A stretch of 64,000 bases of DNA from Flavobacteriales bacterium (GTDB lineage Bacteria; Bacteroidota; Bacteroidia; Flavobacteriales; Schleiferiaceae), in assembly GCA_017795025.1 (NCBI GenBank), contig CP051243.1:620001-684000 (forward strand). The letters are read 5' to 3'. The notes under the pieces were generated by a model. That model was not told where the DNA came from, made no database searches, and worked only from the letters and a program-made list of their open reading frames with translations. Shown here in pieces: positions 28,405-36,537 of this stretch. Every line of letters starts with the position of its first letter. Position 1 is the stretch's first letter. The translations under genes and the position numbers were made by a program.

Positions 28405-30825
28405 TTATAGGGCAGGGTACTGCGCAGGATTAAATTCATGCATCATCGCATATACCTGCTCAAATACATCTTCAGCGCTAGGCTTGCTAAAGTAATCGCC
28501 ATCACTACCATATGCCGGACGATGAGCCTTAGCACTTAAAGTTTGTGGCTTGGAGTCCAAGTAACGGTAAGCCTCTTGCTCTTCTACAATTTGCTGTAAA
28601 ATAAAGGCCGAGGCTCCTCCTGGTACATCTTCATCAACCACCAACAGTCGATTGGTCTTTTTCACGCTCTCAACAATGCTGTGGTGAATGTCAAAGGGGA
28701 GTAAGGATTGAGGGTCAATTACTTCCACCTCAATACCGAATTCGGCTAATTGCTCGGCCGCTTCCATTACAATACGCAGGGTAGAGCCATAAGAAACAAT
28801 GCTCAGGTCTTTGCCTTCGCGAATAATCTCTGGTATCCCCAGTGGCGTGCGAATGTCGGCTAAATTAGTAGGCATTTGCTCCTTTAAGCGATAACCATTT
28901 AGGCATTCTACAATCAAGGCGGGATCGTCGCTCTCCAACATGGTATTGTAAAAACCAGCCGCTTGCGTCATATTTCGCGGCACCAAAACATGAATCCCTC
29001 GAATAGCATTAATAATAGCTCCCATGGGGGAACCGGAATGCCAAATACCTTCTAAGCGGTGCCCGCGGGTACGAACAATCACCGGCGCTTTTTGGCGACC
29101 TTTACTGCGATATTGTACGGTGGCCAAATCGTCGCTCATTACCTGTAGGGCGTAGAGTAAATAATCGAGGTATTGAATCTCAGCGATGGGACGCAAACCC
29201 CGCATCGCCATGCCAATCCCTTGACCTAAAATCGTAGCTTCTCGAATACCAGTATCGTAAACACGACCTTCGCCATGCTTATCTTGTAAACCTTCTAGAC
29301 CTTGGTTTACATCGCCAATTTTCCCGGAGTCTTCACCAAAAACCACTACCTCGGGACGTTCCGCTAAAATGCGATCGAAGTTATCGCGCAGGATAATACG
29401 CGCATCAACTGTTTCACTATCCTCGGAATAATTTGGGGCTACGCCTTCCACTTTTAGTGGCGAAAGTGCCGACTCACTGTAAAGGTGCGAGCCATAACGA
29501 TCGTGGTTTTCGTTTTGCGCCTTTTCCAACCACTGCTTAATATTTTGCTTAAGCTCGGTCTGCTCATTCCGCAAGTAACGCAGGGTTTTGCGCAGGGCTG
29601 CAATGCCATCTCTGCGTAAGGGTTCGGTGGTGGCTGCCAATTCATTATCTAAGGCTTTAATCGCCTCCGGATTAGAGGCCACAGCTTGAGCCTGCCCTAA
29701 GAATTCGCGAACTTGTTTAATTTCTTCCTTAATCGGTGCGATGTAGTTTTTCCAAGCGGCGGCCTTAGCCTCACGGGCCGATTTTTTAGCTTCTTTTTCC
29801 AAGTGGTCCAATTGCTCCTCATCGCTAATGCCAGAGCTAAGGATAAACTCGCGCATCTTTTTGATACAATCAAAATCGCGCTCCCAGCTTAAACGTTGTT
29901 CGTTTTTGTAGCGTTCGTGCGATCCAGAGGTAGAGTGTCCCTGAGGTTGAGTAACCTCCGTAACATGCACCATTACTGGAATATGCTTTTTACGGGCAAT
30001 TTTTTCGGCTTTCTCGTAAGTTTCAATTAATCCGGGGTAATCATGCGCCTTCACCCTTAAGATTTCATAGCCGTTTGTGTCGCCGTCCTTTTGAAAGCCT
30101 TTTAAAATTTCAGAGATATTCTCCTTAGTGGTTTGATACTTACTGTGCACCGATATTCCGTAATCATCATCCCAAATAGAAATCACCATTGGGATTTGTA
30201 AAACTCCGGCGGCGTTAATGGCTTCAAAGAAAGGACCTTCCGATGTGGAGGCATTGCCAATGGTTCCCCAGGCAATTTCGTCGCCATTTTTGGAAAACTG
30301 CTTAAAGTCTTTTAAACCTTTATTATTGCGATAATGCTTACTGGCTTCCGCCAATCCTACCAAGCGTGGCATTTGCCCAGCAGTGGGGGAGATATCGGCC
30401 GAACTATTGGGCTGCTCGGTTAAATTTACCCAATTACCATCGGCATCCAGGCTTTGGGTAGCAAAGTGTCCGTTCATTTGCCTTCCGGCAGATGCAGGTT
30501 CATTTTCGTGATTAGTATCGGCATACAGACTAGCGAAAAACTCCTGGGTAGTTAAGGCCCCTATGGCCATCATAAAAGTTTGATCGCGGTAATAACCAGA
30601 ACGAAAATCGCCCGGCTTAAAAACCTTTGCCCATGCGATTTGGGGTAATTCCTTTCCATCGCCAAAGATTCCAAACTTGGCTTTTCCGGTAAGCACCTCC
30701 CGACGACCGATTAAACTTGCTTCACGACTTTCCACTGCCAACCGATAGTCAGCAAGGATTTGCGCTTTAATTTGTTCTTCGGGACTTAAGGTTTTTTGCT
30801 CGCTTTGCACGCCAGATTCACTCAT
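28405..30825 (-). CDS. fused alpha/beta E1 component of branched-chain 2-oxoacid dehydrogenase
   Basis: 806 aa. Residues about 1-430 are the E1-alpha (thiamine diphosphate) half, with GTIGNASTSEGPFFEAINAA and the DDYGISVH block. About 465-800 form the E1-beta half, with EVVVFGEDSGKIGDV, RVYDTGIREATILGQ and the transketolase C-terminal domain (VIDPQSLLPFD). A single chain of this length is the normal Bacteroidota form. It decarboxylates 2-oxo acids from Val, Leu and Ile and passes the acyl group to E2, feeding branched fatty-acid primer synthesis. E2 and E3 are not in the window. Substrate preference within the family is inferred. Confidence 0.9.
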   Translation of the reverse strand: MSESGVQSEQKTLSPEEQIKAQILADYRLAVESREASLIGRREVLTGKAKFGIFGDGKELPQIAWAKVFKPGDFRSGYYRDQTFMMAIGALTTQEFFASLYADTNHENEPASAGRQMNGHFATQSLDADGNWVNLTEQPNSSADISPTAGQMPRLVGLAEASKHYRNNKGLKDFKQFSKNGDEIAWGTIGNASTSEGPFFEAINAAGVLQIPMVISIWDDDYGISVHSKYQTTKENISEILKGFQKDGDTNGYEILRVKAHDYPGLIETYEKAEKIARKKHIPVMVHVTEVTQPQGHSTSGSHERYKNEQRLSWERDFDCIKKMREFILSSGISDEEQLDHLEKEAKKSAREAKAAAWKNYIAPIKEEIKQVREFLGQAQAVASNPEAIKALDNELAATTEPLRRDGIAALRKTLRYLRNEQTELKQNIKQWLEKAQNENHDRYGSHLYSESALSPLKVEGVAPNYSEDSETVDARIILRDNFDRILAERPEVVVFGEDSGKIGDVNQGLEGLQDKHGEGRVYDTGIREATILGQGIGMAMRGLRPIAEIQYLDYLLYALQVMSDDLATVQYRSKGRQKAPVIVRTRGHRLEGIWHSGSPMGAIINAIRGIHVLVPRNMTQAAGFYNTMLESDDPALIVECLNGYRLKEQMPTNLADIRTPLGIPEIIREGKDLSIVSYGSTLRIVMEAAEQLAEFGIEVEVIDPQSLLPFDIHHSIVESVKKTNRLLVVDEDVPGGASAFILQQIVEEQEAYRYLDSKPQTLSAKAHRPAYGSDGDYFSKPSAEDVFEQVYAMMHEFNPAQYPAL

Positions 30826-31043
30826 GCTCGATTTGCTTTTTAAGAGGCTGCGAAGGTAAGGATTTTATAGGCTTTTAGGGGTAATACTTCCAGCAGGCTA
30901 AACTCGCATACTACGGTTCTTATTTAATCAAAGGTTTGACCTGCTTGGCGCAGATAAAGTACTTCAATGCCAAAGCTTTATAGCCTTTTTTAGCTAAGAG
31001 TGAATTTCACTAGTGATAAAAGGTATATTTCTAAAGGCCGGAC

Positions 31044-32201
31044 CTATCTAAAAACCCGTTTCCAAATACTACGTCCAATAGACCAAAAAAACGGTCCCCA
31101 GGGCATGTGGAACATAATCAGGAAGTCTTCCCACCAGGCGCTCTGTTCATCTAAAAAGCGGAAAATTCGGGGGAGAGGGTGAACCTTAAACAAGCGCTTG
31201 AAAATTTTTGGGAGAGGGTTATTTCTTTTTTGCCAGAGGTTGAGCAGTAATTCATCGTAGAGCCAAGCGGCTTTGGAATGACCAGGTTTAGGGATGGGGG
31301 CGCCTTGTTTTAGGGCTAGGGCTATCTCCCAAGAATGGGCGGCAATTTTTTTAAAGGCAAAGCCCGTGCTGGCTTTCACCACCCCGGCTCGAACGCCAAT
31401 CGGAAAGTAACTTTCCCCTCGTTCATGCCATTTCTGCTTCGAATTTAAACTGAGGGTCATCGGAATTTTGTTGATTTCCTTTTCCTCAATTTGGTATTCC
31501 TCTATGCCCATGTTCTTGAGGTAGGCCTCGATAATGGGTTTAGACTCTTCTTCGTTTAAAATAAACTTGCCAAAACGGGTAAACTCGATCAAGGCTTCCT
31601 CTTGATGGGTCGGTAAAAAGTACATGAATTGCAATCCGCGTACTTGAGGCACCTCAAAGTCCATCAATCGACAATAGTCAATATTAAAGTTGGCCCCTTT
31701 TGCTTTGATGCGGTAACCCACAAAGCTTTGCCAAATAAGATCGCGATCCACAATTTTGGGGGGTCGGCTATCAAAAACATCCTGGGCTAAAACCTCTGCA
31801 CCAGAACTAAGGCCAATTCGGTAGAACTGGTCGTAGCGCAGTTTATGCACCGAATCCTTAATGCGTTTAATATTGGGATATGGGGCAAGGGCTTCTTCAA
31901 CAAAAGCATAAAAATCCTTACTGCGAATTTGCACATATTGATAAGGACTCATCGCTTCAGGTTCCGTGGTAGCGCCTTCTACTTGCACCCAGCGATGACT
32001 TACGCAGGAGCTAAACATTTGCCAAGCCGGATCCATTTGATCGGTCCAAAAGCACCAAGTTCGATCATTGCTATCCTTGGCTTCTGGCTCAATAAGGGCG
32101 ATGTGGTATTGATCAAGGATTCCCTGTAAATGCATGGCATACAGTAAGCTAAGGCTAGAAGCGCCCCCGCCAATTAAGGCTATATCGTAGGTTTTAGTCA
32201 A
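31044..32201 (-). CDS. crtY: lycopene beta-cyclase family protein
   Basis: 385 aa from TTG (32201); the start overlaps the photolyase stop by 8 bp. The N-terminal Rossmann signature YDIALIGGGASSLSLLYAM (5-23) binds FAD/NAD, and the NDRTWCFW motif near 44 is typical of Bacteroidota CrtY/CrtL-type lycopene cyclases. It closes the ends of lycopene to beta-ionone rings, giving beta-carotene, the precursor of zeaxanthin and, in some marine relatives, retinal. No other carotenoid gene is within the window. The tight coupling to a photolyase gene suggests joint light-stress control. Confidence 0.88.
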   Translation of the reverse strand: MTKTYDIALIGGGASSLSLLYAMHLQGILDQYHIALIEPEAKDSNDRTWCFWTDQMDPAWQMFSSCVSHRWVQVEGATTEPEAMSPYQYVQIRSKDFYAFVEEALAPYPNIKRIKDSVHKLRYDQFYRIGLSSGAEVLAQDVFDSRPPKIVDRDLIWQSFVGYRIKAKGANFNIDYCRLMDFEVPQVRGLQFMYFLPTHQEEALIEFTRFGKFILNEEESKPIIEAYLKNMGIEEYQIEEKEINKIPMTLSLNSKQKWHERGESYFPIGVRAGVVKASTGFAFKKIAAHSWEIALALKQGAPIPKPGHSKAAWLYDELLLNLWQKRNNPLPKIFKRLFKVHPLPRIFRFLDEQSAWWEDFLIMFHMPWGPFFWSIGRSIWKRVFR

Positions 32202-33699
32202 GTGCTTTTATTTTCTTTAGGAAGTTTTCGGCCGCATTAAAAATATGCGCTTTTCGTTCCGAATTCATTTTCTTTAAAGTGCCCAGCATCATACCCATAC
32301 GGTGATTTTTGGCAAAGGTCTCACGATGCCGGTCGATAAAGCGCCAATATAGGCCATCTACAACATCACACCAATCGCCTTTGGGATAATGACTCATCTT
32401 GCGCAGGTAATTGCTGCCAGCGATATAAGGCTTAGTGGCAAAACTACCGCCATCCGCAAACTGACTCATCCCAAAAACATTGGGGGCCATAACCCAGTCG
32501 GCACTGTCGATGTACATCTCCATAAACCAGCGGTAAACTTCTTGGGGGTGAATCTCACAGAGCAACATTAAGTTGCCAATGACCATGAGGCGTTCGATAT
32601 GATGATTGTAAGCCTCCTCATTAACCTTGCGAATGCAATCGTCTAGAGGAGGAATGCCGGTATTCCCTTCATACCAGTGATTACTCAACTTTGCTTGCAG
32701 GTCGAAGTGATTTTTATCGAAGTCAAAATTGCGGTACATCCCACGTATAAACTCCCGCCAACCCATCACTTGACGAACAAAACCCTCCACCGATGGAAGG
32801 TGACTATCATGTTTTTGATAATGCTTTAAGACTTGGTCTAAGACCTCCTCGGGGGTAATCAGTCCGATATTCAAATAGGGACTTAAAGTGGAGTGGAAGA
32901 GGAATTTATATTCTGCTTCGAAAGCATCTTCATAAGGTCCGAAGAGCTCTAGCTTCTCGTGAATAAATTGCTCTACAACCGCTTTTACTTGCTCGGGCGT
33001 AGTGGCCCATCTAAATTCCTTGGTGTTGCCCGGGTGTTCGCTAAAGTGCCGATTTACCATCGCCTTTACCTCTTTGAGCTTAGGCGATTCATGGAAAGCA
33101 AGCGAATGGGGTAGACTAATTTTAGTAGGAAGCTTCTTACGGTTATCCTGGTCGTAGGACCATTGCCCACCGGTGGGTTCTAATTTATCATCAACCAAGA
33201 TTTTTAAGGCCTTACGTTGCTTTTCATAATAGGTTTTAAGAAAAGGTTTGCGACTGGAGTCGAGGTAGTCTTTAAAGTTTTGAAGATTGAAAAGAAACTT
33301 TGGGGAAGGGACCCATTCCACCTGAATTTCATGCTGATGCGCCCAAGCTTTTAAGCGTTTTTCGAAGAAAAGGTCATCCACCTCATAGCATCGTAAGGTG
33401 TTGATTTTAGGCTGCTTTGACAGGTGGTGGTCGAGTTTTTCTTCAAAGCTTCGGGTATCCAAATTTTCCCCTTGGTCTTCGAGCGGGTAATAGCTTAGCT
33501 CATGATTTTGTTCTAGCCTTTTCGCATGCTCCCGCATCGACGTCAAAAAGAAAACCAGCTTGTGCTTATGGTAGCGGTAGTGGGTGCAAAGGCCATAATC
33601 CTCAATCATTAAGATTTGCTGTTGACCTGGGGCTTGCAGTAATTGGTCGTGATTTGGAAATAGGCAATCGCCCATTATAAGATGCAGGGTGGCGCTCAT
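32194..33699 (-). CDS. FeS-BCP-type cryptochrome/photolyase (DPRP family)
   Basis: 501 aa from the ATG at 33699; an ATG 24 bp upstream (33723) is possible but gives a poor leader. The order is an N-terminal alpha/beta domain (LHLIMGDCLFPNHDQLL), then the helical FAD domain with GWREFIRGMYRN, CIRKVNEEAYNHHIERLMV (Cys355), ADWVMAPNVFGMSQFADGG and KPYIAGSNYLRKMS. This fits the PhrB/CryB class of (6-4) photolyases. The two adjacent Fe-S cysteines of PhrB are replaced by HYPKGDW, with one possible remaining Cys444. The protein may lack the cluster. It probably repairs UV lesions or senses light. It is divergent from DUF2256 by 39 bp. Confidence 0.85.
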   Translation of the reverse strand: MSATLHLIMGDCLFPNHDQLLQAPGQQQILMIEDYGLCTHYRYHKHKLVFFLTSMREHAKRLEQNHELSYYPLEDQGENLDTRSFEEKLDHHLSKQPKINTLRCYEVDDLFFEKRLKAWAHQHEIQVEWVPSPKFLFNLQNFKDYLDSSRKPFLKTYYEKQRKALKILVDDKLEPTGGQWSYDQDNRKKLPTKISLPHSLAFHESPKLKEVKAMVNRHFSEHPGNTKEFRWATTPEQVKAVVEQFIHEKLELFGPYEDAFEAEYKFLFHSTLSPYLNIGLITPEEVLDQVLKHYQKHDSHLPSVEGFVRQVMGWREFIRGMYRNFDFDKNHFDLQAKLSNHWYEGNTGIPPLDDCIRKVNEEAYNHHIERLMVIGNLMLLCEIHPQEVYRWFMEMYIDSADWVMAPNVFGMSQFADGGSFATKPYIAGSNYLRKMSHYPKGDWCDVVDGLYWRFIDRHRETFAKNHRMGMMLGTLKKMNSERKAHIFNAAENFLKKIKALD

Positions 33700-33738
33700 A
33701 TCCCATAAACTTATAAGCGGCAATAATGTTGAAGGAAT

Positions 33739-33879
33739 ATGAAGAAAAGTGAATTACCGGAAAAGATCTGTCCGGTATGCCAACGGCCTTTTACCTGGCG
33801 CAAAAAATGGGAGCGCAACTGGGATTCGGTAAAGTATTGTTCAAATGCTTGTCGAAAAAAGAAAAAAGCCACAGGATAA
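33739..33879 (+). CDS. DUF2256 zinc-binding small protein
   Basis: 46 aa. Start ATG 33739, stop TAA 33877-33879. The sequence has [10 protein letters not shown] and [10 protein letters not shown], giving four cysteines as two CxxC pairs (Cys11/14 and Cys34/38 spacing CxxxC), plus WRKKWERNW, the hallmark of DUF2256 (PF10013). These proteins are commonly adjacent or fused to photolyase/cryptochrome genes, as here, where the photolyase is divergent 39 bp away. It probably binds zinc; the function is not known to me. The 3' codons form the 5' arm of the terminator. The identification is by recognisable motif and context. Confidence 0.85.
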   Translation: MKKSELPEKICPVCQRPFTWRKKWERNWDSVKYCSNACRKKKKATG

Positions 33880-33921
33880 AAGAAAGGGGGGGAATCGGGA
33901 TTAAGTTCCTGTGGCTTTTTT
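33862..33921 (+). terminator. terminator overlapping the end of the DUF2256 gene
   Basis: AAAAAAGCCACAGGA (33862-33876) pairs perfectly with TCCTGTGGCTTTTTT (33907-33921): 15 bp, a loop of 30 bases and a T-run. The 5' arm lies in the last codons of the small gene, so coding and terminator share the sequence. Confidence 0.75.
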
Positions 33922-34042
33922 GTTGGTACAAAGGAAGCAAAGCCACAAGAATTCGAGTTTTGGAATCTGCCTTTCGGGGAAGGAAATAAAATTGATTTTT
34001 ACTACGAAAGGGGATTGGAGAAGCAGAAATTGCAAATGGGGG

Positions 34043-34340
34043 TGGATTGGTAGAGTGGTAGAATGGTAGAGTGGTGGATTGGTAGATTGGTGGAATGGTG
34101 GATTGGGTTTTGTGCGATTGCTTCAACGCAGAGCCTTGCTCGCCGTACAGAACTTTGGCAGGCGATGCCAAGCCGTCGGTCAAGCCTTCGGCAGGCAAGC
34201 CTTGCTAGCCGTACAAGACTTTGGCAGGCAAGAACCCAGAGATTAAAGAGTTTCGCAGAGGGCCTTTTTTTTGAGTACGATGTCCGGTGAAGGAGACGTC
34301 CCTTCAAGGGTTTTTGGGCTGTAAAACAGGGTAGTTGCCA
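34043..34340 (+). repeat. intergenic repeat family A, copy 1 (partial)
   Basis: It begins with degenerate GGTAGA/GGTGGATT units, then a module with GCTTCAACGCAGAGCC, CTTTGGCAGGCAAGAACCC, a GGAGACGTCCCTTCAAGGG stretch and ends at ACAGGGTAGTTGC. The same order occurs on the minus strand at 59316-59589 and 62326-62612. No gene is supported in the 33922-34416 gap. All three copies follow a gene and read in its direction. Confidence 0.8.
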
Positions 34341-34416
34341 CCAGGAACACTGTACCGAAAAGAGTGTAAATCACCAATGGCTGGTATCATTTCAAAAAGC
34401 TGATTAAATTTGTTTT

Positions 34417-34641
34417 ATGGACATTCAAGCTGAAAAATTAAAGTTAATTCAATGGCTTGCGCAATTAAGCGATGAAGGCATGATAGCTAAAATCAGAGCT
34501 TTACGAAATGAAGGCTCTGATTGGTGGGACGAGATTTCGGAGCAGGAGCGGGTAGAAATTGAGGAAGGACTAAATCAAGCAGAGCAAGGGAATTTAAAGT
34601 CTCATTTGGAGATCCGTAAGAAGTACGAGAAGTGGCTCTGA
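34417..34641 (+). CDS. putative antitoxin of a ParE-type module
   Basis: 74 aa, acidic, helical, with no membrane segment. It overlaps the toxin gene by 10 bp (toxin start GTG 34632), the usual antitoxin-first order. The N-terminal MDIQAEKLKLIQWLAQLSDEG and the WWDEISEQERVEIEEGL segment resemble small Bacteroidota partners of RelE/ParE toxins. It should bind and inhibit the toxin and repress the promoter. The identification rests mainly on partner, size and overlap. A -7-like TAAATTTG (34405-34412) lies directly before the ATG, so the transcript may be leaderless, which I hold with low certainty. Confidence 0.72.
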   Translation: MDIQAEKLKLIQWLAQLSDEGMIAKIRALRNEGSDWWDEISEQERVEIEEGLNQAEQGNLKSHLEIRKKYEKWL

Positions 34642-34925
34642 AAATAGTTTGGACTCCAACAGCGGAAAAGGGATTTGAACGCATCATTTTATACCTAGAG
34701 GAAAATTGGTCCGAACGTGAAGTCCATAGCTTTATTCGAAACTCATTTGAATTCTTTGATCTTTTAGCCCAGCAGCCTGAAATCCTTCAAAAATCAACTA
34801 AGCAGAGAAATGTTTATCGGGGTCCGATGGACAGCCATAATATATTGACCTATCGCTATCGTCCGCGAAAAAAGCAAATAGAACTTTTGAATATTCGGTC
34901 AGCGCGACGTAAGCCACTAAAGTAA
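34632..34925 (+). CDS. RelE/ParE-family toxin
   Basis: 97 aa, starting with GTG. KIVWTPTAEKGFERIILYLEENW at the N-terminus is the ParE fold start (beta strand then the two-helix hairpin); RNVYRGPMDSHNILTYRYRPRKKQIELLNI covers the central strands, and the basic tail ends RRKPLK. ParE toxins poison DNA gyrase while RelE cleaves mRNA at the ribosome; the target cannot be told from sequence. It forms a two-gene operon with the overlapping antitoxin, flanked by intergenic repeats, which fits a mobile stability module. A degenerate or inactive form is possible; no frameshift is visible. Confidence 0.8.
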   Translation: MALKIVWTPTAEKGFERIILYLEENWSEREVHSFIRNSFEFFDLLAQQPEILQKSTKQRNVYRGPMDSHNILTYRYRPRKKQIELLNIRSARRKPLK

Positions 34926-34950
34926 ATGCTTAAGGCAAATCTTTCAAGCC

Positions 34951-35092
34951 TTGATTTCCTCGCCCGCCACAGCCAATTATGGCGGGTTGTATTTGCCATA
35001 GCATAAGCGGCGGCGGGTAGTATTTGCCATAGCATAAGCGGCGGCGGGCACGGTTGGTTCTTTTTGGAATCAAGCCAAAAAGAACGAAACAA
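34951..35092. repeat. intergenic repeat module D with a 31-bp tandem duplication
   Basis: A 28-bp stretch (TATTTGCCATAGCATAAGCG followed by GCGGCGGG) is present at 34990-35017 and again at 35021-35048. The flanks (CTTTCAAGCCTTGATTTCCT, CCGCC-rich) match the minus strand of 61950-62010 and part of 61380-61420. No gene is supported. Confidence 0.7.
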
Positions 35093-35165
35093 ATAGTTTA
35101 ACAGTCAATTATCAGGTTACCAAATTCGAACGATAAGGTGATTAATCGAATCTGGCATATTTAAA

Positions 35166-35343
35166 CTACCCCGCTTTGGACTGAAGTCCAAACCACCCCT
35201 TCGTCGCACGAAGGGGACTGTCCTCCAAAGCAATAGTTTATCCTTTGGAAGAAAAATAATAGTACCAAAAAGATTAATAGTCTCACAGGGAGCACCGCGA
35301 CCGATCTAAGCTCTAACAAGGAGCATCGCGACTGGTCTAGGCT
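35166..35343 (-). repeat. intergenic repeat family C, copy near the esterase gene
   Basis: Read on the minus strand it contains AGACCAGTCGCGATGCTCCT, TTAGATCGGTCGCGG and a TTCCAAAGGATAAAC stretch, then CCCCTTCGTGCGACGAAGGG. The same modules lie in the plus direction at 58400-58890. It begins directly at the stop of the esterase gene. Nothing coding is seen in 34926-35343. Confidence 0.75.
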
Positions 35344-35997
35344 CTAAGCTCCCCCCCTAAACCACTCCAATAAATCCCGTAAATTATCTTGATTTATCCC
35401 GTGGCCCGCCGGGTATTCCTGATAGCGATGTTTCACTTGTAGCTTTTCCAAGAAATCGGTGGTCATTCGGGCCGCTTGCACGGGAATAACATCATCCTGA
35501 TTACCATGCGAAACAAAGAAGTCGAGGTGCTTAAGATCCTCGGGACGATAGTTTTCGGGAACAATTTCCTTGAGGACATAGCCACTTAAGGCCATAACCC
35601 GCGAAAACTTTTGGGGGTAGCTAAGGGCAAGTCCGTAACTTAGAATGGCGCCTTGACTAAAACCCATTAACCAACAAGGATTCTCAGGGAGCTCTTTTTC
35701 TTCGCGAAAGGCCTCAATGAATTTTAATATTTGATCTCGGCTTTGTGCCGCCATTGCAGTATCGGAGGTTTTAGCGCCCACGGCATCAAAATGAATGGGG
35801 TACCAGGCGAAACCGCCGAAGCCTAAAGTCATTGGGGCGCGTAGACTAACATAGTGCACCTCCGTTCCGAAATAATCCTTTAAACCGTATAAATCGTTTT
35901 CGTGACTACCATAACCGTGAATCATAACTAGGATTGGCGCTGATTCGGGATTTTTAGTGGCCGCTTGATAGTTGTGTACTAGACTTAAGTCAGACAT
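35344..35997 (-). CDS. alpha/beta hydrolase, carboxylesterase/phospholipase family
   Basis: 217 aa, cytoplasmic. It has HGYGSHENDLYGL (27-39), the nucleophile Ser114 in GFSQG, Asp169 in NQDDVIPV and His199 in PAGHGI, a complete catalytic triad of the small esterase/lysophospholipase group (DLH/YpfH-like). Substrate unknown. It ends the leftward Cry-DASH operon; its ATG shares one base with the Nudix stop. Its own stop is followed directly by family C repeat DNA. Length and motif spacing are normal. Confidence 0.88.
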   Translation of the reverse strand: MSDLSLVHNYQAATKNPESAPILVMIHGYGSHENDLYGLKDYFGTEVHYVSLRAPMTLGFGGFAWYPIHFDAVGAKTSDTAMAAQSRDQILKFIEAFREEKELPENPCWLMGFSQGAILSYGLALSYPQKFSRVMALSGYVLKEIVPENYRPEDLKHLDFFVSHGNQDDVIPVQAARMTTDFLEKLQVKHRYQEYPAGHGINQDNLRDLLEWFRGGA

Positions 35998-36536
35998 TAA
36001 GAAAGCTTTAAAGTGCCAATATTGAGTTCATCTGGGGCACCATTCAAGATATTAATCCAATGTTGCAAAGCATGGGTATTACTGGAAAAGGCCATTTCAT
36101 CCCAAGGGATGTCCTCGGCAGAGAAGAAATCAATTTCCGTGCTCTCTGGCGTTAGCTCCACGTGATTGTTGAGCATCTTGGCCCGAAAGAAAAGGTAAAC
36201 TTGCTGGGCTTTCAGCAGATTGTAAATGGTATGGAGTTTTTCGATTTTCACTTGGGCGCCGGTCTCCTCTAAGACCTCTCGAAGGGCTCCTTCTTCTACT
36301 CCTTCTTCAATTTCCATAAAGCCCGCCGGTAAATTCCAATAGCCCTTGCGGGGCTCAATACCTCGACGTGCCAGTAAAACTTTGCCTTCCGCATTAAGCA
36401 CCAAGCAGCCTACCACAATCTTTGGATTGATGTAATGTATGGTTTGGCAGTTTTTGCATACCAATCGCAAGCGATGATCATCCGCAGGGATTTCAGTTTT
36501 TAACGCTTTACTGCCACAATGCGAACAATAATTCAC
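35997..36536 (-). CDS. Nudix hydrolase with zinc ribbon
   Basis: 179 aa. A zinc ribbon (Cys4, Cys7, Cys27, Cys30) is followed by a Nudix box GFMEIEEGVEEGALREVLEE (72-91, with Glu87, Glu90 and Glu91) that keeps every essential residue. The layout resembles the NADH pyrophosphatase (NudC) group without the N-terminal domain, so it may cleave NAD-like dinucleotides or other nucleoside diphosphate derivatives. It lies 1 bp after the small barrel gene and overlaps the esterase by one base. The substrate cannot be assigned. Confidence 0.9.
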   Translation of the reverse strand: MNYCSHCGSKALKTEIPADDHRLRLVCKNCQTIHYINPKIVVGCLVLNAEGKVLLARRGIEPRKGYWNLPAGFMEIEEGVEEGALREVLEETGAQVKIEKLHTIYNLLKAQQVYLFFRAKMLNNHVELTPESTEIDFFSAEDIPWDEMAFSSNTHALQHWINILNGAPDELNIGTLKLS

Positions 36537-36537
36537 C

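Noticed and set aside
33791-34307. Minus-strand open frames of 101-135 aa
   Set aside because: They run through the terminator and repeat family A with simple Ser/Thr/Pro-rich runs and have no credible start or leader.
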